The notes: a model not told the origin generated them from the letters alone. Shown: positions 45,160-55,388, counted from the stretch's first letter. The stretch is 64,000 nucleotides of DNA from Hyphomonas jannaschiana VP2 (GCF_000685215.1 NZ_ARYJ01000006.1:1-64000); one strand, 5' to 3'. A program made the numbers and translations.

Positions 45160-46344
45160 TCAGCCGGAACGGTCTGCCAGCAACTTTTCCTGCTGAATGA
45201 AGAAGCGGTCGATACCGCGCTTCACCGCAGCCATCGATTTTTGCCGGCCGGATCGGGATTGCAGCCGGTTGGCATCGTCCCGGTTGGTCAGGAAGCCCAG
45301 CTCCAGAAGGACTGCCGGCACGTCGGGTGCGAGCAGCACATAGAAACCCGCATTCTTGTGTGTGTCCCGCAGAACGGGGCCGGCCTGCTGCAGCTCCGGC
45401 AGGAGGAGTTCGGCGAACTCGGCAGAATGCGTCTTGGTCTCACGCTTCACCAGATCTTTGAGGATGCCGGTGATGGACTGGGCGGTGCCGTCCTCAAGGG
45501 GGATTTCCCAGTCATTTTTACTGGCTTCCTTGTCGATGCGGGATTCACCCCGCGCCGAAATCGTATAGACCGATGCGCCGGATACGCTGTCCCGTCCGGC
45601 CGCATCAGCGTGCAACGAAATGAACAGGTTCGCCCCCCAGTTCCGGGCAAGCGTAACGCGGTCTTCCAGTTCGATGAATGTATCGGTTTCGCGCGTCAGG
45701 CGAACTTCATAGCGCGGGTCCGCCTCAAGCAGCTCTTTCAGCTGCAAGGCGGCGGCAAGCGTGATGTCCTTTTCCTTCTTGCCCGTAACGGCAAGCGCGC
45801 CCGGGTCTTTCCCGCCATGCCCTGCATCGACAACGATCACATATTTCTTTTGGGCGACACCCGGCTTCAGCGCCGCGACTTCCTGGCGCTGACCAGCCTC
45901 GTTGCGCGCTGTCAGGGCCCGGGCCAGCTGGCGCATGTCGCGCCGGGCAACGCTGGCAAAACGGGCCTCAGACACCGTATCGAGGTCAATGATCACCCGG
46001 TGTTCAGTGGCTGTGCCTGTGGGCGGCAGGGTCAGGACCCGCGTCACCATCAGGGGCCGATCGAGATTGAAACGCAGTTCCGAGCCGGTAACGGCCCATT
46101 CCGGCACACCGCCCATGCCGGTTCCGGAACGCTCGCTCGCCGGTCCGCGCAGAGGCAGGACAACAGAGCGGCCGGCGGCCCCTTCCACCATATAGGCACG
46201 CGGATCCTGGGCCGTATCGGTCCAGATTGTGATTCGGGTCGGCGCTCCATTGCCCACCACGCGCACATTGCGCACCTCGGCGAGGGCCTGTGAGGCCCCG
46301 AGGCAGACGGCGATAGCCAGGAAAATTACGCGAAAAATCAACAT
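45160..46344 (-). CDS. N-acetylmuramoyl-L-alanine amidase
   Basis: The product of about 394 residues has a Sec signal peptide (LIFRVIFLAIAVCLGASQALA), an N-terminal AMIN-like domain to about residue 130 that would target it to the envelope, and an Amidase_3 catalytic domain from about 165. Zinc-site segments include VDAGHGGKDPGA, SLHADAAGRDSV and AVLLELGFLTNRDD. It should cleave septal peptidoglycan between muramic acid and L-Ala, like AmiC. I start at 46344 because the signal peptide begins there; the frame opens 11 codons earlier. It is divergent from rne. Confidence 0.92.
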   Translation of the reverse strand: MLIFRVIFLAIAVCLGASQALAEVRNVRVVGNGAPTRITIWTDTAQDPRAYMVEGAAGRSVVLPLRGPASERSGTGMGGVPEWAVTGSELRFNLDRPLMVTRVLTLPPTGTATEHRVIIDLDTVSEARFASVARRDMRQLARALTARNEAGQRQEVAALKPGVAQKKYVIVVDAGHGGKDPGALAVTGKKEKDITLAAALQLKELLEADPRYEVRLTRETDTFIELEDRVTLARNWGANLFISLHADAAGRDSVSGASVYTISARGESRIDKEASKNDWEIPLEDGTAQSITGILKDLVKRETKTHSAEFAELLLPELQQAGPVLRDTHKNAGFYVLLAPDVPAVLLELGFLTNRDDANRLQSRSGRQKSMAAVKRGIDRFFIQQEKLLADRSG

Positions 46345-46775
46345 ATGGTTGATTTGCTTACCACCACTGGACAACAAAAAAGCTCAACGAACAGCTTCCA
46401 TAGCAAACCGAACATTAACCCACGATTGACCGGAGCTAATCAGGAACAGCAGCCAATTCATGATTTGACTCTTTTCTTGGGCGGGAAAATTGGGCACTAT
46501 CCGGGTCGTAGCCGGATTGCCGCGCTACAACGCAAGTTTCCTTATGACGCGCCAGCGATCCCGGCTCACCGTATACAGGTCGGCGGGCGCCGCGCTCCGG
46601 AAAGCAGAGCAAATGTACCAGGGTGCCGCCCTTAAATCCGCTTTTATCATGCTGCCAGGGCGGCATGAACGCGGTCGTGCCTGCACCCATCCCCTCAATA
46701 TTCAGACCGGCCAGCTAGACTGCCTGAGGCGGAAACCGCCCGTTACAGCAGCGCCGGATCAAAAGGTTCCTCTAC
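46345..46775. other. Long leader region of rne
   Basis: The 431 bases between the amidase and rne hold no convincing gene on either strand. RNase E genes usually have a long 5' untranslated leader used for autoregulation, so this is the expected place for it. A TTGACT occurs at 46465-46470 but no matching -10 follows. TTAACCCACGATTGA at 46414-46428 is one base off a CtrA box. Neither is strong evidence. The ATG of rne at 46776 has only a weak upstream site (AAGGTTCC). Confidence 0.4.
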
Positions 46776-49487
46776 ATGAGCAAACTCATGCTGATCGACG
46801 CCGCCCACCCGGAAGAGACCCGTGTGGCGATCGTCAACAACGGGCAGGTCGACGACTTCGACTTCGAAACAACTGGTAACGAACAACTCCGCGGCAACAT
46901 TTACCTCGCAAAGGTAACGCGGGTTGAGCCGTCGCTGCAGGCGGCCTTCGTGGAATATGGCGGCAACCGCCATGGTTTCCTCGCCTTCAGCGAGATCCAC
47001 CCGGATTACTACCAGCTTCCTGCCGAAGACCGCGAAGCGCTATTGCGCGAAGCTGCGGAAGAAGCAGCAGCCGCCATCGAAGACGACGATGAGGACGATG
47101 AAGCCTCAGCGGACACAGAGAATGGCGACGAGTCTGACGACTCCGAAGGCGACGAAGACGAAGCGAACGCCGAAGACGATTCCGATGCCGAAGAAGAGGA
47201 CGACGAAGCCTCTTCCGATGGCGAAGACGACGAAAACGGCGAAAAGAAAAAGAAATCCGCCAAGGCTTCCGGTCGCCGCCCGGCCCGCAAGTCCAGCCGC
47301 ACGTCGATCTCCAAGCGCTACAAGATCCAGGAAGTCATTCGCCGCCGTCAGGTGATGCTGGTTCAGGTGGTCAAAGAAGAGCGCGGCTCCAAGGGTGCGG
47401 CCCTGACGACCTACCTCTCGCTCGCTGGCCGGTACTCGGTCCTGATGCCGAACACACCGCGTGGCGGCGGCATCTCCCGCAAGATCGTCAACAGCTCCGA
47501 CCGCAAGCGCCTGAAATCCATCGTTTCCGAACTGGAAGTGCCGGACGGCATGGGCCTGATCGTGCGCACGGCTGGCGCCAAGCGCACCAAAGCCGAAATC
47601 AAGCGCGACTACGAATACCTCTCCAAGCTCTGGGAAACGATCGTCGAAAAGACGCTCGCGTCTGAAGCGCCGATGCTGATCAATGCCGAGGGCGGCCTGG
47701 TCCATCGCGCCATGCGGGACATGTTCGACAAGGAGATCGAGGAAGTCCTTGTCCAGGGCGAGGACGCCTATCGCGAAGCGAAAGACCTCGCCAAGCTGAT
47801 CATGCCGAGTCAGGCCAAGAAGGTTCAGCAATGGAAGGACGAGGAGCCACTTTTCGTTTCTGAAGCGGTCGAGGAACAGCTCGATTCGATCTATTCCCCG
47901 GTCGTGCAGCTGAAATCCGGCGGCTATCTCGTCATCAACCAGACCGAAGCGCTGGTTGCCATCGACGTGAACTCCGGCAAGGCCACGCGTGAGCGGAATA
48001 TCGAGCAGACGGCAACGCGGACCAATCTGGAAGCCGCCGAGGAAGCCTGCCGCCAGATGCGCCTGCGCGATCTCGCCGGCCTCATCGTGATCGACTTCAT
48101 CGACATGGATGAGAACAAGAACAACCGTGCCGTCGAGAAGAAGCTGAAAGAATGCCTCAAGGTCGACCGGGCCCGCGTCCAGCATGGACGGATCTCGCAA
48201 TTCGGCCTGATGGAAATCTCCCGCCAGCGCCGCCGCCAGGGCGTGCTTCAGGCAACGTCCGATCCCTGCCCGTCCTGTAACGGCACGGGACGCCGCCGTT
48301 CGATTCCTTCGGCTGCCCTGCAGCTGATCCGGGCCATCGAAGCGCGTGCTGCAACCGGCGGCCTGAAGTCCATCTCGGTGAAAGCCCCGACGGATGTGGC
48401 CCTCTACATTCTCAACAACAAGCGCGAAGCCCTGATCGAGATCGAGCGGATCGCTGGCTTTGCCGTGTCGATCCATTCTTCCGAAGAGATGCTGCCGGGC
48501 GACTTCACAATCGATGCCGAGCGTGACCAGAACGCCAAGCCGAAGAAGCGCAAGCAGCCTCGCTCACTCCAGAAGCCGTCCAAGCCAGCCCCGTCCGAGG
48601 ACGAGGATGACGAAACCATCGAGGACGACGAGACCTCTGATTCCGAAACCGAAACCGAATCCGATGGTGACGACGGAGACGAGAAAAAGTCCCGCCGCAA
48701 ACGCCGCCGCCGGGGTGGTCGCCGCCGCAACAAGGGCGACCGCGAAACCGGTATGGAAGTGGTCGACGGGGACACTCCCATCGTCGCGCTGGATGATGAC
48801 ACCCAGGACGATGACGACTCCGACGACGAGGACGGCGACGGGAATGAAGCCTCTTCCGAAGATGGCTCCGAAACGCCTCGCAAGCGCCGCCGCCGCGGAC
48901 GCCGGGGCGGACGCCGCCGCCGCCGGAACAATTCAGACCGCGCGGAAGGCGCCGAAGGACAGGACGAAAACGTCCCGTCTGACGGCGGAGCCTATCTGGA
49001 TGGTCTGGCCGCCAGTGCGCCGGACATGCTGGACGAGACGCCTCCAGCCCAACTGGAAGCGTCTGAACCGGAAATCATGCCGGAGTCGGTCGCCGAGGAA
49101 GCCGTCGCTGAAGCGACGGCAGAGCCGGAAACTGGTACCGAAGAAAAGCCAAAACCGAAACGCACCCGCCGGTCCCGCGCCCGCAAGAGCGACGCAAAGG
49201 ACACCGCCGTTGAGGACACAGCGCCGGAATCGGCAGGCGAAAAACCGGCTGAAGAAGCGAAAACGGAAACAGCAGATCTGCCCGATCCGGAAGTGATGCC
49301 GGCGGATGTCGCCGCAGAAGCCGTAGACACGGTAGAAGCGGAAGTCGAAGCTGAGGCGGTTGTCGCACACATGGATGAAAGCGCCGCGGCAGCGGAAGCC
49401 AAGCCAAAACCTGCCCCGGAGCCAGCCGAGGCCGAGAAGCCTGCCGCCCCCCGTCGCACAGGCTGGTGGTCGCGCGCCCGGAAATAA
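46776..49487 (+). CDS. rne: Ribonuclease E
   Basis: The 903-residue endoribonuclease starts mRNA decay and processes rRNA and tRNA. The S1 domain is split, as in alphaproteobacteria, by a highly acidic insert (about residues 90-160, runs of D and E) followed by a basic patch. The catalytic core includes LVAIDVNSGKATRERN, GLIVIDFIDMDENKN and the zinc-link DPCPSCNGTGR. The C-terminal third alternates acidic and Arg-rich stretches (RRRRGGRRR) and ends in WWSRARK; it should bind partners of the degradosome, but I cannot name motifs. A terminator follows 29 bases later. Confidence 0.95.
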   Translation: MSKLMLIDAAHPEETRVAIVNNGQVDDFDFETTGNEQLRGNIYLAKVTRVEPSLQAAFVEYGGNRHGFLAFSEIHPDYYQLPAEDREALLREAAEEAAAAIEDDDEDDEASADTENGDESDDSEGDEDEANAEDDSDAEEEDDEASSDGEDDENGEKKKKSAKASGRRPARKSSRTSISKRYKIQEVIRRRQVMLVQVVKEERGSKGAALTTYLSLAGRYSVLMPNTPRGGGISRKIVNSSDRKRLKSIVSELEVPDGMGLIVRTAGAKRTKAEIKRDYEYLSKLWETIVEKTLASEAPMLINAEGGLVHRAMRDMFDKEIEEVLVQGEDAYREAKDLAKLIMPSQAKKVQQWKDEEPLFVSEAVEEQLDSIYSPVVQLKSGGYLVINQTEALVAIDVNSGKATRERNIEQTATRTNLEAAEEACRQMRLRDLAGLIVIDFIDMDENKNNRAVEKKLKECLKVDRARVQHGRISQFGLMEISRQRRRQGVLQATSDPCPSCNGTGRRRSIPSAALQLIRAIEARAATGGLKSISVKAPTDVALYILNNKREALIEIERIAGFAVSIHSSEEMLPGDFTIDAERDQNAKPKKRKQPRSLQKPSKPAPSEDEDDETIEDDETSDSETETESDGDDGDEKKSRRKRRRRGGRRRNKGDRETGMEVVDGDTPIVALDDDTQDDDDSDDEDGDGNEASSEDGSETPRKRRRRGRRGGRRRRRNNSDRAEGAEGQDENVPSDGGAYLDGLAASAPDMLDETPPAQLEASEPEIMPESVAEEAVAEATAEPETGTEEKPKPKRTRRSRARKSDAKDTAVEDTAPESAGEKPAEEAKTETADLPDPEVMPADVAAEAVDTVEAEVEAEAVVAHMDESAAAAEAKPKPAPEPAEAEKPAAPRRTGWWSRARK

Positions 49488-49515
49488 TCCGGCGCCTCAA
49501 CTTGCAAACAAAATA

Positions 49516-49544
49516 AAAAGGCCGGAGCACTGCTCCGGCCTTTT
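49516..49544. terminator. Bidirectional terminator of rne and the fatty-acid operon
   Basis: AAAAGGCCGGAGCA (49516-49529) pairs with TGCTCCGGCCTTTT (49531-49544). The stem is followed by T-rich sequence on both strands. It lies between rne (plus) and the convergent minus-strand beta-oxidation operon. Confidence 0.9.
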
Positions 49545-49566
49545 CTACTGGATCAACAGATCGCGG

Positions 49567-51798
49567 TTAAGCGGCTGCTTTCGCTTTCGTGCCTGCTGGC
49601 GGGAAGCGGTCGTAGAACCCCTCGCCTTTTTCCGCCATGTCACGCAGGACAGTCGGCGGTTCGAAGCGCTCGCCATACTTGGCAGCGAGACGGTCAGCCT
49701 CAGCGACGAACTCCTTGATGCCCCAGACCAGGTCGACATAGGAGCAGCACCCGCCCGTGAACGGCGCGAAGCCCCAGGCAAGGATTGAGCCGATGTCAGC
49801 ATCGCGGGCATCGGTGATGACGCCTTCGTCGAAGCAGCGCGCCACTTCGATGGCCTGACGGACGAGGAAGCGGTTGGTCAGCTCCTGCTTCAGCTCCGGC
49901 GAGCATTCATCCACCTTCACCTCGATCATCTTGTTGATGTCCGGCCAGAGGCGTTCCGGCTTACCCTTTTCGTTGTAGTCGTAAAAGCCCTTGCCGGCCT
50001 TGCGGCCAACGCGGCCCTGGTCCTCGACCAGCCATGCCAGGAACTGAGTCCGGTCATCGCCCTGCAGGTCGACGCCAGCGGCTTCGGCCGTTGCGCGCGT
50101 GACTTTCAGGGCAGTGTCGAGACCAACGGAGTCAGACACTTCGAGCGCCCCCATCGGCATACCGCACTGGCGGCCGACATTCTCGATGATCGCCGGCTTG
50201 ATGCCCTCGGCCAGCATTTCCATGCCTTCACGCGTGTAGGTGCCGAAGCAGCGCGAGGTGTAGAAGCCGCGGCTGTCGTTCACAGCGATCGGCGTCTTGC
50301 GAATGGCCAGAACATAATCGATGGCCTTCGCCAGCGTGGCTTCGCTGGTTTCCTTGCCGGAAATGATCTCCACAAGACCCATGCGTTCCACCGGCGAGAA
50401 GAAGTGAATGCCGATGAAGTTTTCCGGACGCTTCGACGCCTTGGCGAGGCCGGTGATCGGCAGGGTCGACGTGTTGGAACCGAACACTGCGTCTTCATCC
50501 AGAACAGCTTCTGCCATCTCGGTGATTTTCGCCTTCAGCTCGACATTTTCGAACACAGCTTCGATCACGAGATCCGCGCCTTTGACATCATCATAGGAAT
50601 CCGTCGTGGTGATCAGGTCGAGGAGTGCATCACCCTTCTCTTTTGTGGACTTGCCGCGCGAAACGTCCTTGTCCACGAGCCGACGGGAGTAGTCCTTGCC
50701 TTTCTCGGCGTTCTCTTTCGATACGTCGACCAGAACGGTCGGAATGCCCGCCTTCGCCTGGACGTAGGCAATGCCTGCGCCCATCAGACCGGCGCCGATG
50801 ACCGCGATCTTCTTGAACTCCGTCTTCGGATGACCTGCCGGGCGGTTTGCGCCTTTCGACAGTTCCTGCATCGACAGGAACAGCGAGCGGATCATGGCTT
50901 TCGCTTCCGGGCGCTGCTGGGTGTTAATGAAGTAACGCGTTTCAATGCGCAGGCCGGCATCGATCGGCACCTGAATGCCTTCGTAGATGCAGGAAAGGAT
51001 GTTCTTCTGGGCCGGATAGTTGCCGTAGGTTTTCGACGACAGCATCATGTTCGCCATCGTGGCGACCTGGCCAGCACCCGGAGATTTGTGCGGCACGCCG
51101 CCCGGCACCTTGTAGCCTTTTTCATCCCACGGCGCTTTCGCGGTCGGGTTGGCTTTCACCCAGGCCTTGGCCTTTTCGACCGTTTCCGAGGACGCTGCCA
51201 GTTCCTGAACCACACCCATGGCGAGAGCCTTCTCGGCGTTGAAGCTTTCGCCTTGGAGGATCAGCGGCAGAGCTGCCTGAACGCCGACGAGACGCGGCAG
51301 ACGTTGCGTGCCACCAGCACCCGGCAGGAGGCCGATCTTGGCTTCCGGCAGGCCGAACTGAAGCTTCGGATTGTCATTGGCCGCAACGCGGTAGTGACAG
51401 GCAAGCGCCACTTCGAGGCCGCCGCCAAGGGCGAGGCCGTTCAGGGCCACGGCCACCGGCTTGCCGCAGGTTTCCAGCTTGCGCAGGGTGCCGTTCAGAG
51501 CAAAGCCTTGGTCGAACTGCTGCTTCTTCAGCTCAGCTTCAGAGAGCTCCTTTTTCTCTCCACCGCCAGCGCGCTGACCCATTTCACCAAGGTCAGCTCC
51601 GGCACAAAAACCGCTCGGCTTGCCGGATGAGATAACCAGCCCCTTGATGTCGTCGTTGGAAGCAACTTCGTCGGCAATCGCGATAATGTCGGCAACGGCC
51701 TTACCGGTCAGCGTGTTCATGCTGCGGCCCGGCACGTCGAAAACAGCGTGTGCAATGCCGTCTGCGTCGATGTCCCAACCAAATGTCTCGAGTTTCAT
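49567..51798 (-). CDS. FadB/FadJ-like enoyl-CoA hydratase/3-hydroxyacyl-CoA dehydrogenase
   Basis: The 743-residue bifunctional enzyme of beta-oxidation has an N-terminal crotonase domain (GFCAGADLGEMG near residues 62-73 and LLPGAGGTQRLPR) and C-terminal 3-hydroxyacyl-CoA dehydrogenase domains (VIGAGLMGAGIAY near 335, GSNTSTLPIT, IGIHFFSPVERM). It hydrates enoyl-CoA and oxidises the hydroxyacyl product with NAD. It is the last gene of a six-gene operon from the acyl-CoA dehydrogenase at 55322 and follows the thiolase by 31 bases. Confidence 0.94.
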   Translation of the reverse strand: MKLETFGWDIDADGIAHAVFDVPGRSMNTLTGKAVADIIAIADEVASNDDIKGLVISSGKPSGFCAGADLGEMGQRAGGGEKKELSEAELKKQQFDQGFALNGTLRKLETCGKPVAVALNGLALGGGLEVALACHYRVAANDNPKLQFGLPEAKIGLLPGAGGTQRLPRLVGVQAALPLILQGESFNAEKALAMGVVQELAASSETVEKAKAWVKANPTAKAPWDEKGYKVPGGVPHKSPGAGQVATMANMMLSSKTYGNYPAQKNILSCIYEGIQVPIDAGLRIETRYFINTQQRPEAKAMIRSLFLSMQELSKGANRPAGHPKTEFKKIAVIGAGLMGAGIAYVQAKAGIPTVLVDVSKENAEKGKDYSRRLVDKDVSRGKSTKEKGDALLDLITTTDSYDDVKGADLVIEAVFENVELKAKITEMAEAVLDEDAVFGSNTSTLPITGLAKASKRPENFIGIHFFSPVERMGLVEIISGKETSEATLAKAIDYVLAIRKTPIAVNDSRGFYTSRCFGTYTREGMEMLAEGIKPAIIENVGRQCGMPMGALEVSDSVGLDTALKVTRATAEAAGVDLQGDDRTQFLAWLVEDQGRVGRKAGKGFYDYNEKGKPERLWPDINKMIEVKVDECSPELKQELTNRFLVRQAIEVARCFDEGVITDARDADIGSILAWGFAPFTGGCCSYVDLVWGIKEFVAEADRLAAKYGERFEPPTVLRDMAEKGEGFYDRFPPAGTKAKAAA

Positions 51799-51829
51799 GA
51801 TACTATGTTCCGATTATTCTGTGTAAGGA

Positions 51830-53035
51830 TTAGACGCGTTCGATGATTGTGGCCGTGCCCATGCCGGCACCGACGCAAAGCGTGATCAGGGCGGTTTCCT
51901 TGTCGGCCCGCTCCAACTCGTCGACCATCGTGCCGAGGATCATGCCGCCGGTGGCGCCCAGCGGGTGGCCCATGGCGATGGCTCCGCCATTCACGTTCAT
52001 CTTGTCGTGGGGGATGTTCAGGTTCTGCATCATCAGCAGCACAACCGACGCAAAGGCTTCGTTCAGCTCATAAAGGTCGATGTCTTCCGGGTTCATACCG
52101 GCTTTCTTCAGGACCTTTTGCGACACATAGGTCGGCCCCGTCAGCATGATCCCCGGCTCGGAACCGATGGATGCCATGGCTTTGACGCGGGCACGCGGCT
52201 TCAAGCCGAGCGCTTCGCCCATTTCCTTGGAACCGAACAGGACAGCCGAGGCGCCATCCACAATGCCGGAAGAGTTGCCGGCGTGATGGACGTGGTTGAT
52301 GCTTTCCAGCTCCGGATAGCGCTGCTTGATGACTTCGTCGAAACCCATCGCCCCCATACCCGCAAAGGACGGGTTCAGTCCGGCGAGCGACTGCATATCT
52401 GCATCCGGGCGCATGTGCTCGTCATGGTCGAGGCGGATGCCACCCATCTGGTCTTTCACCGGAACGATGGATTTCGCAAAGCGGCCTTCCTTCCAGGCCT
52501 GCGCGGCACGGCGCTGACTTTCCACGGCGAAGGCGTCGACGTCGTCTCGCGAAAAACCGTACTTCGTTGCGATCGTATCAGCGCCGATGCCCTGCGGCGT
52601 GAAATAGGTCTTCAGCGCGACCTGAGGATCGGTCGACCAGGCACCGCCGGACGCGCCCATCGGCACGCGGCTCATGGATTCGACACCGCCGCCGATAGCC
52701 ATGTCGGCCTCGCCGGTCATGACTTTCGAAGCGGCCATGTTACAGGCCTCAAGACCGGAAGCGCAGAAGCGATCGACCTGCACACCGGCGGTCGTTTCAG
52801 CATAGTCTGCATTCAGCACGGCAACGCGGGCAATGTCGGCACCCTGCTCGCCGACCGGCGAAACACAGCCGAGGACCACATCATCGACCTTGGAGGTGTC
52901 AAGGTCATTCCGCTCGCGGATGGCCTGCAGCACTTGCGTGGCGAGGCTAAGTGACGTGATTTCGTGCAACGAACCACTTTTCTTGCCTTTGCCGCGCGGC
53001 GTGCGGACCGCGTCGTAGATATAGGCTTCAGTCAT
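51830..53035 (-). CDS. Acetyl-CoA C-acyltransferase (thiolase)
   Basis: The 401-residue thiolase cleaves 3-ketoacyl-CoA to release acetyl-CoA. The active-site cysteine is in [16 protein letters not shown] (about residue 91), and conserved [29 protein letters not shown] and CVGAGMGTA complete the fold. AAAGGAGTAAC precedes the ATG. It lies directly upstream of the FadB-like gene, forming the classic FadA-FadB pair. Confidence 0.95.
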   Translation of the reverse strand: MTEAYIYDAVRTPRGKGKKSGSLHEITSLSLATQVLQAIRERNDLDTSKVDDVVLGCVSPVGEQGADIARVAVLNADYAETTAGVQVDRFCASGLEACNMAASKVMTGEADMAIGGGVESMSRVPMGASGGAWSTDPQVALKTYFTPQGIGADTIATKYGFSRDDVDAFAVESQRRAAQAWKEGRFAKSIVPVKDQMGGIRLDHDEHMRPDADMQSLAGLNPSFAGMGAMGFDEVIKQRYPELESINHVHHAGNSSGIVDGASAVLFGSKEMGEALGLKPRARVKAMASIGSEPGIMLTGPTYVSQKVLKKAGMNPEDIDLYELNEAFASVVLLMMQNLNIPHDKMNVNGGAIAMGHPLGATGGMILGTMVDELERADKETALITLCVGAGMGTATIIERV

Positions 53036-53065
53036 TTGAAGTTACTCCTTTCCTGGGAGTGGTTG

Positions 53066-53713
53066 TTATTCCGGGTTTGTGTCAGGCGATTGCTTGCCTT
53101 CCAACTGAGCGATCCGGGCCTTAAGCAGCTGGTTCTCTTCCACCAGCTGGTTGAGCCGCGGGGCGATCAATTGAGCAACTTGTTCTTCCGTATATCGCGG
53201 CACGATATATTTCGGACAATTCCAGTCACGGGCGACGATCTTTATCGTCATCAACCGCTCCACTGGACCTTGCCCATCCTGATCCAGAGTATTCTGCAAT
53301 TCCGGATCTGAGGCAGCATCGACCATGCGGGCTTCTCCCAGCATCTTCAGCCGGGCGCGACGAGGATAATCCATGAAGAACAGGGAAACACGGTTGGACC
53401 CATCGAGATTACCGCGCGTGATGAACTGCCGATTGCCGAGATAGTCTGCGAATCCGATCGTGTCCGGACCAAGGATCTTTATGAAGCCAGCGGGACCGCC
53501 CCGATGCTGGATATAAGGCCACCCATGGCTCCCGGTGGTGGCAATGTAGAAACTTGTCATGCTCGAAAGAAACGCAATCGTATCGTCATCCAATGGACCG
53601 CGGTGTCGGTCCTGGTAAATACTTTCGTACTTCTCCCGCATGCCCGCCTTTTCCTGGTAGGCTTTCACCGCATCGGTGAACAGGAGTTCGGCATAGTTCT
53701 CCATGACGGTCAT
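53066..53713 (-). CDS. Pyridoxamine 5'-phosphate oxidase family protein
   Basis: The 215-residue protein has the FMN-binding split-barrel fold of the PNPOx superfamily, with SFYIATTGSHGWPYIQHRGG, IGFADYLGNRQFITRGNL and RVSLFFMDYP. It is not PdxH; substrates of this branch are unknown. The last 45 residues (LIAPRLNQLVEENQLLKAR) form a coiled coil, probably for oligomerisation. The ATG at 53713 has AGAGGT just upstream and lies one base after the thioesterase stop. Confidence 0.85.
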   Translation of the reverse strand: MTVMENYAELLFTDAVKAYQEKAGMREKYESIYQDRHRGPLDDDTIAFLSSMTSFYIATTGSHGWPYIQHRGGPAGFIKILGPDTIGFADYLGNRQFITRGNLDGSNRVSLFFMDYPRRARLKMLGEARMVDAASDPELQNTLDQDGQGPVERLMTIKIVARDWNCPKYIVPRYTEEQVAQLIAPRLNQLVEENQLLKARIAQLEGKQSPDTNPE

Positions 53714-53714
53714 A

Positions 53715-54149
53715 TTACCTCTCGCTGGCCGGCTTCAGAACCGGGTTGAGAGTGAGGCTGGCAGTGGAACGGGCGGCTTCCTTGCCACGGGAATCATAAA
53801 GTTCGGCTTCGGCGAACAGCATCGCCCGGCCGACATTACGCAGGCGGGCAACCACTTCGATGGCGCCCTTGCGCACGGGGCGCAGGAAATGCGTATGCAG
53901 GTCAACCGTCGACGGCAGTTTCGTCTTTCCGGCTTTCATGCCAGCCAGCATACCGATCGTATCATCCATCATGGCGACAAGATAACCGCCCTGGATGACT
54001 CCGGCCGGGTTGCAGAACTCCGGCCGACCATCGAACCGCACTCGCGCCATCAGCTCTTTCATGTCGAGCGAGATTAGCTCGAAACCGAGCGAGGTTGAGC
54101 TCGGGCTCGGCGTCGGGAAGACATCACGAATGAGGTGACTGTCGGGCAT
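53715..54149 (-). CDS. PaaI family (hotdog) thioesterase
   Basis: The 144-residue hotdog-fold protein resembles PaaI-type acyl-CoA thioesterases: FCNPAGVIQGGYLVAMMDDT carries the expected catalytic region and VDLHTHFLRPVRKGAIEVVA the central strands. It could clear dead-end acyl-CoAs in the neighbouring beta-oxidation pathway. It starts six bases after the acyl-CoA dehydrogenase stop and is followed one base later by the FMN protein gene. Confidence 0.9.
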   Translation of the reverse strand: MPDSHLIRDVFPTPSPSSTSLGFELISLDMKELMARVRFDGRPEFCNPAGVIQGGYLVAMMDDTIGMLAGMKAGKTKLPSTVDLHTHFLRPVRKGAIEVVARLRNVGRAMLFAEAELYDSRGKEAARSTASLTLNPVLKPASER

Positions 54150-54155
54150 GTCGGG

Positions 54156-55322
54156 CTAAAGCGTCCTCGCGATCAACATTTTCATGACTTCGTTGGCGCC
54201 GCCATAGATGCGCTGAACGCGTGCGTCGGCATACATCTGAGCGATCGGATATTCGTCCATATAGCCAAAGCCGCCGTGCAGCTGCAGGCACTCGTCGATG
54301 ATTTTGCACTGCAAATCGCTGATCCAGTATTTGGACATGGAGGCCGTCGCGGCGTCCAGCTCCTCCTTCAGGAGAAGCTCCGTGCAGTGATCGGCGAACA
54401 CTTTGGCAACGGTCGCTTCAGTCTTGCATTCGGCCAGTTTGAACTGGGTGTTCTGGAAGTCAAAGATCGTGCCGCCGAACGCCTTGCGGTTTTTCACATA
54501 TTCCACCGTCTCATGGATCGCGCGCTCGATCATGCCGATGCCCTGCAGGCCGATGATATGACGCTCCTGCGGCAGTTTCTGCATCAGCTGGATGAAGCCT
54601 TTGCCCTCCACTTCGCCGAGCAGGTTCGACGCTGGCACGCGCACCTCGTCGAAGAACAGTTCGGATGTGTCTGCTGCGTGCTGGCCAACTTTCTCCAGGT
54701 TCCGGCCACGGCGGAAGCCTTCCACCTTGTCGGTCTCGACGCCGATGATGGAAATGCCCTTTGCGCCCTGGCTCGGGTCTGTCTTGACGCAGACCAGGAT
54801 GAGATTGGCGGTCTGGCCATTTGAGATGAAGGTCTTCGACCCGTTGATGACATATTCGTCGCCGTCACGTTTGGCGGTCGTCTTCATGCCCTGAAGATCT
54901 GACCCGGCGCCCGGCTCTGTCATGGCGATGGCGGTTACGATGTCGCCATTGCAGATTCCCGGCAGCCAGCGGCGCTTTTGCTCTTCGGTGCCATAGGCTG
55001 TGATGTAGGGCGCGATGATGGCGTTGTGCAGCGTGATGCCGAAGCCATCGATGCCCTTCCACTGCTGCTGCTCGATGATGATGGCCTCATGGCGGAAGTC
55101 ACCGCCCGCGCCGCCATATTCTTCCGGGACAGAAGCGCCCAGCAGGCCCATTTCCCCGGCCTTCTTCCAGACCTCTTTTGGGACTATGCCTGCCTTGCGC
55201 CATTCCGGCACGTGCGGCGCGCATTCCTTCTCGAAGAACTGGCCAACCGCATCGGAGAAAATTTCGAGCTCCTCATCCTGACGCCACGCGGGCTTGGGTA
55301 CGTTGAGCGGGCTCTGTTGCAT
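54156..55322 (-). CDS. Acyl-CoA dehydrogenase
   Basis: The protein of about 388 residues is a typical acyl-CoA dehydrogenase. Key segments are GFGITLHNAIIAPYI, AIAMTEPGAGSDLQGMKTT, INGSKTFISNGQTANL and QLHGGFGYMDEYPI, the last holding the region near the catalytic Glu. Its acyl specificity is not evident. I start at 55322, after GGAGACCGACA, rather than 12 codons upstream. A LiuR-like operator candidate lies 51 bases upstream. It is the first gene of an operon running to 49567. Confidence 0.94.
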   Translation of the reverse strand: MQQSPLNVPKPAWRQDEELEIFSDAVGQFFEKECAPHVPEWRKAGIVPKEVWKKAGEMGLLGASVPEEYGGAGGDFRHEAIIIEQQQWKGIDGFGITLHNAIIAPYITAYGTEEQKRRWLPGICNGDIVTAIAMTEPGAGSDLQGMKTTAKRDGDEYVINGSKTFISNGQTANLILVCVKTDPSQGAKGISIIGVETDKVEGFRRGRNLEKVGQHAADTSELFFDEVRVPASNLLGEVEGKGFIQLMQKLPQERHIIGLQGIGMIERAIHETVEYVKNRKAFGGTIFDFQNTQFKLAECKTEATVAKVFADHCTELLLKEELDAATASMSKYWISDLQCKIIDECLQLHGGFGYMDEYPIAQMYADARVQRIYGGANEVMKMLIARTL

Positions 55323-55372
55323 TGTCGGTCTCCGGGTTTCCTCTGATATAGGATGCAAGCGGGCAATTGCCG

Positions 55373-55388
55373 CTTACGTTCACGTAAA
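55373..55388. promoter_or_regulatory. LiuR-like operator candidate
   Basis: The sequence CTTACGTTCACGTAAA contains TTACGT-N2-ACGTAA, a palindrome close to the motif reported for LiuR, a MerR-family repressor of branched-chain amino acid and fatty acid degradation. A related site lies in front of the MerR gene at 57914-57935. It sits 51-66 bases upstream of the operon's first ATG. Confidence 0.65.

Noticed and set aside
46414-46428. CtrA-like site TTAA-N7-TTGA between the amidase and rne genes
   Set aside because: It has a mismatch, and such near-matches are expected by chance in AT-rich gaps.
46465-46493. Possible sigma-70 promoter for rne (TTGACT)
   Set aside because: No acceptable -10 hexamer lies 15-19 bases downstream, so I kept it as a note only.
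47090-47260. GAC/GAA-rich direct repeats resembling a microsatellite
   Set aside because: They encode the acidic insert in the S1 domain of RNase E, a normal feature of alphaproteobacterial Rne.
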